64,000 nucleotides of DNA, from contig OY829943.1 of assembly GCA_963692465.1 (NCBI GenBank), positions 3,491,917 to 3,555,916 of the forward strand. The letters run 5' to 3'. Shown piece by piece: positions 17,136-23,629 of the stretch (positions within the stretch are counted from its first letter, which is position 1; each line of letters begins with the position of its first letter). The stretch is from JAUZOB01 sp963692465. Lineage in GTDB: Bacteria > Bacteroidota > Bacteroidia > Bacteroidales > Prolixibacteraceae. The position numbers were made by a program, and so were the translations under genes. The notes beneath the pieces were generated by a model, which made no database searches, was not told the origin of the DNA, and worked only from the letters and a program-made list of their open reading frames with translations.

Positions 17136-18639
17136 CTACTTTTGCCTCCCTCAATATAATTTGAAACTGTTCGTTCGTAATTTGTTTTAATCCTCTCATT
17201 TCAGCCCTCTCTCCTGTGAGGATGCCCAAATCTAATAATTTCTGTCGATTTATCCGGTTCCCTAACTGGAATGAATACGCCGAAAGAAATTTAATTAAGA
17301 ATGGTCGATTATATGAATTATAATTCCAAAAATCTTTTAGTCGTTCTTCTGTAAAAATACTTCTTTTTCTTGCCTTTTCAATGAAGTTAGCTTCCGATTT
17401 TATGTTATCTATTTTTTCTTCAATAATTCCAATTGTTGTAATAACACTAGTATAATAAGCTGATTTCCCCAAGGAGGCAGTTCGATAAAAAATTATGACA
17501 TCTCCTCTTTTTATATTTCGATGAATAGAACGTGATATATATACTTTACTTAAGGCATTTCGATATGGTTCATTTTCGACATAGTCTAAAGGTGACTCTG
17601 TCCTCAAAAATGAATCAGGCAATAATTCCGTATGATAGTCTGGGTAAATTGGGACCAAAAAGACGTTGGTGTTTGTAGGAATGAAAGGAAATGTCTTTTT
17701 AGGATTTTCGATATCAAAACATTTAGAAAAGTTCCGGACATATACCAATTCACCATGTCCCCCTTTGGCGCCATATTCATAAAATCCCCAATCTTCCAAT
17801 AAAGAAATTAACCGTTTCTGTTCTTCTCTCCCATTAAAAATTGTCACATAAATCTCTTCTACTTCATTTACAACAGCATTATCAAATATTATTTTCATGA
17901 ACCGTTCACCAAGCCGGACACCATTACCAACAACTTTAAATGTTCCGACCTTAAGTCGTTTTTTGGGCTTAAAAATTGGAGAAATATCATCATAACATTC
18001 ATCAGAATCCTCTATTTTTAAAAACAAAAAGGACAATAGTTGATTTTTGTTATAGGTAACGTAGGCTTTCCTATCGGCTTTTTTAGTAAACCATTCTTCA
18101 AAACCAGAATAATCTTCTTTTAATGAATCAAAAAATGGATCATTTAAATCTATATCACGAAAATAGGATTGCTTTACCGCTAAAACTTTATAATCAACTA
18201 GTTCAGAGTGCTCAGAAGCAATCATTTCCAGAAACGAATCAATAGAAAATACTCTATCTTCAATGCCTAGTAATGCCGCTTTAATTTGAATTTTTTTATT
18301 ATCGGAAATTAGAATATCAACTTTCTCACAAAACAACTCATTTAGAAGTAACGTATCAGTTTTATCATTTTCATCAATATCAATTTTAGCAGAGACCATC
18401 TTAACTTGCTCTGGAATGGGCACCGTAGGTGAAAGCTTTTCATAGTTATTGGTCTTAGTATTAAAACGTTCGCTTGTCTCTTTGGGTAAATTTCTATATA
18501 ATCTCGCCAAAGTTGTTGGATGAATACATTTAGTGCATTTTGCCTTATTCAAAAAATCATACAAAACATCAATTATCTGATCTACGGTCGCGTGTGTTTC
18601 TTTGTGAAGAATAATATTACTATCAAGAAGTACTTTCAT
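17113..18639 (-). CDS. PIN-GNAT-EVE-like multidomain fusion protein
   Basis: This 508-residue protein joins three parts. Residues 1 to about 150 are a PIN nuclease-like domain (D7 in KVLLDSNIIL, acidic residues around 95, and D near 113 in DILISDNKKI). Residues about 150-320 hold a GNAT acetyltransferase-like region with FKVVGNGVRLGERFMKIIFD and LLEDWGFYEYGAKG. The last about 170 residues look like an EVE/PUA-like module (KRGDVIIFYRTASLGKSAY, TTIGIIEEKI). PIN domains cut RNA; GNAT enzymes acetylate; EVE-type domains read modified bases. The overlapping ASCH gene supports a common role in RNA or modified-nucleotide sensing. No signal peptide or membrane segment. Such fusions occur in toxin-antitoxin and defence contexts, but this combination's activity is unknown to me. 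Confidence 0.8.
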   Translation of the reverse strand: MKVLLDSNIILHKETHATVDQIIDVLYDFLNKAKCTKCIHPTTLARLYRNLPKETSERFNTKTNNYEKLSPTVPIPEQVKMVSAKIDIDENDKTDTLLLNELFCEKVDILISDNKKIQIKAALLGIEDRVFSIDSFLEMIASEHSELVDYKVLAVKQSYFRDIDLNDPFFDSLKEDYSGFEEWFTKKADRKAYVTYNKNQLLSFLFLKIEDSDECYDDISPIFKPKKRLKVGTFKVVGNGVRLGERFMKIIFDNAVVNEVEEIYVTIFNGREEQKRLISLLEDWGFYEYGAKGGHGELVYVRNFSKCFDIENPKKTFPFIPTNTNVFLVPIYPDYHTELLPDSFLRTESPLDYVENEPYRNALSKVYISRSIHRNIKRGDVIIFYRTASLGKSAYYTSVITTIGIIEEKIDNIKSEANFIEKARKRSIFTEERLKDFWNYNSYNRPFLIKFLSAYSFQLGNRINRQKLLDLGILTGERAEMRGLKQITNEQFQIILREAKVDERVIVH

Positions 18640-19389
18640 TTTGTTATCTTTAAAGAGTAATAAATACTAATAAAAAATCCGATTGTTACATTAGTTCTCT
18701 ATGCAAACAATTCTATTTTTCCTTCAGAACTTATAACATCCAACAGCACTTTTGTACTTTTCAAATAATGCTGTACTAATTTCAGCTTTTTCAATATTTA
18801 TCGGTTCAACATATTCTTAAACACCCTCGAAGTTAGAGGCGATTTAATTATGTTGTCATCTATAAGAGCATTATTTTTTAAAATAATTTTTAATACAACA
18901 GAATGAACGCACATGAATTCCTGATAAATCCTGTCTTTCTGTAAATTAAAGATAAAATAATTGATCAGTGATCTGCTTTTTCAAGGACAGCACAAACCTC
19001 CTACCTTTGTAAATAAAAGGCAATGATTTGCATTCCAACGACATTTCAGGACTGGGCTAACTATGTCTCTCAATTCGAAATTTAAAACGCTCTTATTCTG
19101 TTTGTCTTATCGACAAGGGATAAAGTTAATTTCTCTTTGCTGGAGAAAGCGGTTGCCTTATCATTGATTGAAGAGCCCATATTGCAATGTCGGTTTAATG
19201 ATCGTACATCGAATCCTGTTTGGGAACAAACCGATAACATTGGTAATCTCTGTGATTTAATAGAAACGGATGAGCCTCAAATGGAGGTTAACCCAATAAC
19301 TGCACCAATGAGAGATTCGATTTCGTTGTCCATTACGTCCATTTACCGTATCTTTATAGGAAACCTCACCAACAACAAAAAAATAGAAT
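18640..19389. other. Leader of duplicated unit B and remnants
   Basis: About 18724-18826 on the minus strand reads EYVEPINIEKAEISTALFEK and ends after about 13 more codons, apparently the tail of a lost gene. From about 18823 the sequence parallels 13215-13605 (unit A leader). A promoter-like TACCTTTG is at 19002-19009. The segment 19040-19260 is extra relative to unit A and includes the phrase TTGTCTTATCGACAAG that recurs near 21108. I see no intact gene. Confidence 0.55.
18977..19009 (+). promoter_or_regulatory. Bacteroides-type promoter of unit B
   Basis: TACCTTTG (19002-19009) fits the -7 consensus TAnnTTTG, and a T-rich TTTTTC about 19 bp upstream could serve as the -33 box. It would start a leader of over 370 bases before the hydrolase gene, so another start site nearer the gene is also possible. 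Confidence 0.4.
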
Positions 19390-19944
19390 ATGAATACAGC
19401 TTTACTTCTCATTGATATACAGAACGACTATTTCGACAAAGGCACAATGACATTGGTCGGTGCGAATGCAGCAAGCAGTAACGCTCGATTAATCCTTGAT
19501 AACTGCAGGGCTGCTAATCAACCGATTGTATACATTCAGCATATTGCGACAAGAGCTGACGCAACGTTTTTCTTGCATGGCACTTTCGGGGCAGAGATTC
19601 ATAGCAACGTGAAACCGTTGGAACAGGAAAAAGTTATTATCAAACATTATCCGAATAGTTTTAGAGAGACCGAACTGTTGGATTATCTAAAGACTCTGAA
19701 CGTTACCGATTTGGTGATCTGTGGAATGATGACCCACATGTGCGTGGATTCAACAACAAGAGCAGCAAAAGATTTTGGATTCAACTGTACCGTAATTGGT
19801 GACGGGTGTGCCACCAAAGACCTTGAAATCTCCGGACAAACCGTCAAGGCAGAAGAGGTACAGAAAAGCTTTCTGGCAGCGTTGAACCATTCTTATGCAA
19901 ATGTTATAACAGCGAAATGCTATCTGGACAAAACGAAAGCATAA
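19390..19944 (+). CDS. Isochorismatase-like cysteine hydrolase, copy B
   Basis: The 184-residue paralogue of the copy at 13606-14160 keeps the same triad (D9, K85, C118). It differs by A27, E95 and S147, and by about ten bases over 555, mostly third-position or silent changes. That level of identity means a recent duplication or ongoing gene conversion. Immediately downstream on the other strand lies an intact DUF6266 gene, which shows what unit A looked like before truncation. Substrate unknown; candidates are small amides or isochorismate-like compounds. Confidence 0.9.
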   Translation: MNTALLLIDIQNDYFDKGTMTLVGANAASSNARLILDNCRAANQPIVYIQHIATRADATFFLHGTFGAEIHSNVKPLEQEKVIIKHYPNSFRETELLDYLKTLNVTDLVICGMMTHMCVDSTTRAAKDFGFNCTVIGDGCATKDLEISGQTVKAEEVQKSFLAALNHSYANVITAKCYLDKTKA

Positions 19945-20016
19945 AAAATTCAGCATCGAATTAAACGATACCTGTCACTGACATTCAATGGCATAATGAT
20001 CCATCACAAAACCTCC

Positions 20017-20616
20017 CTACACTTTCCAGTAAAGAGAACGGGAAAAGGCCCGATCATTAATTGACGACCAGAAGACATATCCCTCCTTCGGAGCAGAAGC
20101 CGGAACCGGTAATAACGCTTTACAATCGGACCGACAGATAGTCGTCTTCCGTACGTCCAATCTGCCGTTATCCTGCAAGAAAACAATATTCATAAAATCA
20201 TTCCCGTGAGAATGAGCATCGTCATTCGGAGTCCAGGAGAATTCAAGCTGACCTTCTTTGCGAATGACTCCAAGTTCCGGTGCAAGTGAGAGACTCCCTT
20301 CACTTACGATCAAAAGTTCAGGAAATTTAATCTGATCAGTACGGCTAAAAGCCGAATTATTAATCTTCAAAAAATGATTGAGCGGATTACCTCCCACCGA
20401 AAAACGCACATACTTCCAAACCCGATTCAAAAGGGTCGAATTAACTTTCTTAGCCCAGGCAACCCGTTTGGCAAAAATCCGTTGATTCGCCAGTTGTGAA
20501 GCACTGTTACACTGACCCCGATGCGGCAAACTCCGGACAATTTGTACTCCATCTACTTCATAAACACACACGTTTGATATAATCCCTGTTAATAATCCTC
20601 GTGCATTCCTCTTCAT
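20017..20616 (-). CDS. DUF6266-like protein
   Basis: From the ATG at 20616 (MKRNARGLLTGIISN) this encodes 199 residues. The N-terminal glycine-containing opening, the basic middle (RIFAKRVAWAKKVNS), the FSWTPNDDAHSHGNDF segment and the beta-rich end are like Bacteroidota proteins I associate with DUF6266, whose function is unknown. An upstream ATG at 20661 would add 15 residues that include KKERI, the likely ribosome-binding region, so the shorter start is preferred. Its 3' half is repeated as a truncated copy at 14231-14470. The gene converges on the hydrolase gene, with about 70 bp between stop codons. Confidence 0.7.
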   Translation of the reverse strand: MKRNARGLLTGIISNVCVYEVDGVQIVRSLPHRGQCNSASQLANQRIFAKRVAWAKKVNSTLLNRVWKYVRFSVGGNPLNHFLKINNSAFSRTDQIKFPELLIVSEGSLSLAPELGVIRKEGQLEFSWTPNDDAHSHGNDFMNIVFLQDNGRLDVRKTTICRSDCKALLPVPASAPKEGYVFWSSINDRAFSRSLYWKV

Positions 20617-20875
20617 GATAATTCGCTCCTTTTTCCCAATAAAGATACAACGCAAAATCATTTATTATACATCTATTATACAGTCATTTAAAAGCATAGT
20701 ATGCATTGGTTCAATTTTAACTCTATTGCTTTTATTTTACCTTTTACTGTTTTCTATCGGACTAAAATTCTCTGTTCCCCGAATACCTATAGAGTTTCTT
20801 CCCTTCGACCATTCACCCTTTTACCCTACTCTTTACAATTTCCGCATATAATAAAAAAGAGATCACAGAGTGTCT

Positions 20876-20940
20876 TCGGGTGGTTCGCAGGTGCTTAGCA
20901 CGAACAAACCACCTGTGAACCACCTACGAACCACCTATAA
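20876..20940. repeat. Palindromic GGTGGTTC repeat cluster, copy 1
   Basis: GGTGGTTCGCAGGTGCTTAG and the following CACGAAC are mirrored by three inverse units AACCACCT at about 10-bp spacing (CACCTGTGAACCACCTACGA and on). The core AGGTGCTTAGCAC is itself a near-palindrome. A second cluster with the same plan lies at 58069-58135. It could fold into a long hairpin. Confidence 0.75.
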
Positions 20941-21421
20941 AAGGCCTCGCAAAAATCGTTCAAAAGCCTTGTACTGTAAGGACTATAGCGTTTTATTATT
21001 ACTAATCATAACTCTGCGAATTTCAACACACAAATTTCTCCCGGGTAAAGTCCTTCGAAAAGGCATTCTGCCCGCTCATTTTTAATGTCGCATAACGGAT
21101 GCAATTTGTCTTATCGACAAGCTCTTATTGGTCTCTCCTGCTTTTCATGCTCCTGCTTTTATGCCTGTGGTAAACACTTACAACGACACGCTCTATTTCT
21201 CCGTCGGGTTCTTTACTCCGGGCCTCGAAGAGTCCAACGTAAATCTCATTCTTACCAACATATCGGAGTTCTTATCCATGGTCGCCACATAGCAGATAAG
21301 CTATTCACCTTTTCGATGAAATCGAAGCAATTGGTTTAGTTTATTTGTTCTTTCTATACTCATGGTATACTTCCAGATAATAAATGCAACTACATTAAGA
21401 AGAAATAAAGTAGAAAAAACA

Positions 21422-21448
21422 AACTTGCAAACTTATTTGCAGGTTTTT
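21422..21448 (+). terminator. Intrinsic terminator in spacer
   Basis: AACTTGCAA, a 6-base loop and TTGCAGGTT (one G-U pair) are followed by TTT. No intact gene lies upstream on this strand, so it is probably left from a lost gene. Confidence 0.6.
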
Positions 21449-21519
21449 CAGTGAGCGGTCTATTTAAAAACAGATGCACCAGAAGCTGGTAAAGTGATGA
21501 ATTACAGGTGGAATAAACT

Positions 21520-21614
21520 ATTAGAAAAATTCGAGTAGTTCAAGCTGAAGGAAAAAGAGAGGTTTCCCGTGAACTTGACTTTTATAATTTGGATGCTATT
21601 ATTGCCGTTGGGGT
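21520..21614 (+). pseudogene. RhuM-family gene fragment 2
   Basis: The plus strand reads IRKIRVVQAEGKREVSRELD and then FYNLDAIIAVG before breaking into unrelated sequence. This matches from memory the conserved 'VVQTEGKREVTRELDFYNLDMIISVGYR' part of RhuM-family proteins. Both ends are missing. The fragment breaks at the same GY motif region as the one at 16091-16282, so both may derive from one ancestral gene cut by recombination. Confidence 0.7.
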
Positions 21615-21801
21615 ACCCCACACCCAACATTTAATGCTGATCGGTTTCCCTGTTCATCACTTGATTTGAAAAAGAAATTGCTTTACAGGAAACTCAGCAT
21701 TCCCCTTCAGAAATCAAACAGTATAATACACCCCAAAAATTAGACCGGTTGTTAAGAATAAAATAAAGGACTAATTTTACAATAAAAGGAGGGAAATAAA
21801 C

Positions 21802-22095
21802 ATGACGAGTCGCAGGAAGTTCACCTCGGAATTTAAGGCGAAAGTAGTAATAGAAGCAATAAAAGAACGAGAGACATTAACGGAATTGTCTCATCGGTTT
21901 GAGTTAAATCCGATGATCATCTCAAGATGGAAAAAGGAATTTCTTTCAAAATCATCTATCGTATTTGGAAGAGATAAAGAGGATGATCTCAATGATAAGG
22001 AGCGGGACATAAAAGCCTTGCAAGCGAAAGTCGGGGAACTGACTATGGAACGGGATTTTTTAGAGGATGCCTGCAAGAGAGCCGGTCTGAAGTAG
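21802..22095 (+). CDS. IS3-family OrfA (helix-turn-helix)
   Basis: This 97-residue protein has the HTH_Tnp_1 pattern (RRKFTSEFKAKVVIEAIKER, then LSHRFELNPMIISRWKKEF) and a C-terminal leucine-zipper-like helix (IKALQAKVGELTMERDFLED). OrfA binds the IS ends and modulates transposition. The purine-rich AAAGGAGGGAAATAAAC ahead of the ATG is an unusually strong ribosome-binding sequence for this phylum. A slippery heptamer at 22056-22062 lets part of the ribosomes continue into orfB. Confidence 0.93.
   Translation: MTSRRKFTSEFKAKVVIEAIKERETLTELSHRFELNPMIISRWKKEFLSKSSIVFGRDKEDDLNDKERDIKALQAKVGELTMERDFLEDACKRAGLK
22056..22062 (+). promoter_or_regulatory. Programmed -1 frameshift site (T TTT TTA)
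   Basis: T_TTT_TTA lies in the orfA frame (codons TTT and TTA begin at 22057 and 22060). Slipping back one base joins orfA to orfB, giving the OrfAB transposase. The heptamer fits the X_XXY_YYZ rule. Confidence 0.75.
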
Positions 22096-22946
22096 AACTT
22101 AGAGCACTTGTAGCAGAAGGGCATAAAGACCTGAGTATACGGAGACAATGCAAAATACTCCAAATAAACCGGAGCAGTTTGTATTATCAGCATAAAGGAG
22201 AAAACGCAAGGAATTTAAAGGTGATGAAATTAATAGATCAGTATCATACAAAACATCCAGCAGCAGGCATCTTGAGCATGTGTGACATGTTGGGGGATTA
22301 TGGATTAAAAGTGAATCATAAATGTGTAAGCCGATTAATGAAGTTAATGCAGATATTGGCAATTTATCCCGTAAAATCACTCAGTAAAAGGGGAAAAGAG
22401 GAATATGTTTGTCCGTATCTGTTGCGCAATTTAATGATCACAAAACCCAATCAGGTCTGGTCTATTGATATTAGCTATATTCCGATGCGCAAAGGATTTA
22501 TGTACCTGACAGCCATTATTGATGTCTACAGTCGTTTTATAGTAGGCTGGGCCATTTCCAATACGTTAGACACCGGCGTTTCTATAGGAGTCTTACAGCA
22601 GGCTATTCTGAATTACGGCAAACCGGATATCATCAATTCAGACCAGGGATGTCAATACACATCATCTCAATGGCAGAATTACTTAAAAGAAGAAGGTATT
22701 CAAATCAGCATGGATGGATACAAAAGAGCCAAGGATAACATCTGGATCGAACGATTTTGGCGTACCATAAAAAGGGAGTACGTTTATCTGAGCCCCGAAC
22801 AGAACGGAATTGATTTGTATAAGGGAATAAAGGAATTTATGGTCTGGTACAATTACGAAAGGCACCATCAGGGAATTAATCATGAAATTCCAGCCAGAAA
22901 ATACGGGTTAAATCAAGGCGTGTACGAATTAAGAAATACTGCTTGA
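22062..22946 (+). CDS. IS3-family OrfB transposase (rve domain)
   Basis: In the -1 frame relative to orfA, this codes for about 294 residues without a good start of its own; the first ATG-like start inside is late (TTG at 22179), so it is mainly made as an OrfAB fusion through frameshifting. An HTH_21-like region (HKDLSIRRQCKILQINRSSL) leads into the rve core with D-D-E: SIDISYIPMRKGF, INSDQGCQYTS and NIWIERFWRTIKREY. The catalytic set is complete. It carries out cut and circle-type transposition of the element. Confidence 0.92.
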   Translation, partial: RGCLQESRSEVELRALVAEGHKDLSIRRQCKILQINRSSLYYQHKGENARNLKVMKLIDQYHTKHPAAGILSMCDMLGDYGLKVNHKCVSRLMKLMQILAIYPVKSLSKRGKEEYVCPYLLRNLMITKPNQVWSIDISYIPMRKGFMYLTAIIDVYSRFIVGWAISNTLDTGVSIGVLQQAILNYGKPDIINSDQGCQYTSSQWQNYLKEEGIQISMDGYKRAKDNIWIERFWRTIKREYVYLSPEQNGIDLYKGIKEFMVWYNYERHHQGINHEIPARKYGLNQGVYELRNTA

Positions 22947-22991
22947 TATTAACTTATTCCAGTCAATTTGTGGTCTAAAGAAGAGGGTATA

Positions 22992-23612
22992 TTATACAGA
23001 GCTCTTTTCCCCTGGTTTTTCAATTGAAATGATAAAGTACTCCTTGTCAATGGTTCTCAGTGATTTTTGAGTTTCTTTGGCTAACAGATAAGTTCTATTA
23101 ATCAAAGTCGGATAAAATTGTTCTATTTGAATTACCTGCTGTTGTGAATTAAGATCTTTATTTAAATCAATAAGTTCCATGTTAATCAAAACCCTCCGAT
23201 CAATAATCGGAATTAATTCCGGGAAATAAGAATTCAATAATGCAGATAAATAGGAGGCACGGAATCCATCAATCTGTTGCTCACTTTTCTTGTCAGTTAA
23301 AGCGCATCCTTCCTCCACCAGCTCTATCAAGTTCTGAAGATCATCTTCTGATAAATCTTTAAGATTTTGATTGCAGAAACGTTTCTGAATTCGCTGTAAT
23401 ATCTCTGAATATTTTTTCAGTTTCCGATTGACCGAATCTACTTCTTCATTAATTGTTCCATTGCCGCCCTTGAAATTTGATACATACAAAAGGTCTATCA
23501 ACGATAGATCAAAACGATTCGTCTTTTGTTCCAAATACCGTTGATAATTTTGATAGCTTTTATCCGATTTGCGCCATTGAGTCAATGCCCTGTTTTTCAT
23601 ACGAACGTCCAA
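22992..23612 (-). CDS. Unknown 206-residue protein, third gene of the DUF262 operon
   Basis: I do not recognise a named family. The protein is helical and charged, with a segment FRASYLSALLNSYFPELIPI followed by IDRRVLINM (about 118-147) that resembles the 'P.L.PI.D.RV' helix seen in several DNA-glycosylase-like and restriction-associated helical proteins. It starts 17 bp after the first DUF262 gene, so it belongs to the same operon and may be a third component of the system. The IS3 element inserted at its last codons: without the IS the gene would end TCT GTT TGA, with the IS it ends TCT GTA TAA, so the protein ends in SSV either way. Confidence 0.75.
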   Translation of the reverse strand: MDVRMKNRALTQWRKSDKSYQNYQRYLEQKTNRFDLSLIDLLYVSNFKGGNGTINEEVDSVNRKLKKYSEILQRIQKRFCNQNLKDLSEDDLQNLIELVEEGCALTDKKSEQQIDGFRASYLSALLNSYFPELIPIIDRRVLINMELIDLNKDLNSQQQVIQIEQFYPTLINRTYLLAKETQKSLRTIDKEYFIISIEKPGEKSSV

Positions 23613-23629
23613 TAATTTTAAGCAATAAA

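Larger units (their letters stand above)
18823..20215 (+). repeat. Segmental duplication, unit B
   Basis: The second copy of the unit at 13215-14440, carrying the intact isochorismatase-like gene and the complete DUF6266 gene. It contains an extra about 200 bp in its leader compared with unit A. Confidence 0.85.
21085..21720 (+). repeat. Degenerate repeat block C2
   Basis: The counterpart of block C1 (16300-16763). It carries the YNDTLYFSVGFFTPG relic and the CACACCCAACATTTAATGCT stretch, with about 300 bp including a terminator and a RhuM fragment in between. Confidence 0.65.
20617..21721. other. Spacer with repeats, a terminator and gene relics
   Basis: Contents in order: a palindromic GGTGGTTC repeat cluster (20876-20940), a relic also present near 16540 (VNTYNDTLYFSVGFFTPG, 21168-21295), an intrinsic terminator (21422-21448), a RhuM fragment (21520-21614), and a block shared with 16690-16763. 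ORFs of 65-84 codons cross it, but they have no protein-like pattern. The IS3 element begins at 21722. Confidence 0.55.
21722..22996 (+). mobile_element. IS3-family insertion sequence
   Basis: The element of about 1275 bp has imperfect inverted repeats TATAATACACCCC and TATAATATACCCT, each extending to TTAGACC, and is flanked by a 3-bp duplication CAG (21719-21721 and 22997-22999). OrfA and OrfB overlap in the -1 frame. All parts look intact, so it is probably active. It sits exactly at the stop codon of the 206-residue gene downstream. A relic of the same type of end lies at 36415-36452. Confidence 0.88.

Noticed and set aside
19137..19415. 92-codon ORF before hydrolase copy B
   Set aside because: Runs through the repeated leader and overlaps the hydrolase start; composition is not gene-like.
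20876..20940. CRISPR-like short repeats
   Set aside because: Units are 8-10 bp with no spacers of uniform length and the arrangement is palindromic, not direct.
20615..21339. Several 65-84-codon plus-strand ORFs
   Set aside because: They cross repeats and relics, change frame relative to the YNDTLY coding relic, and lack start context.
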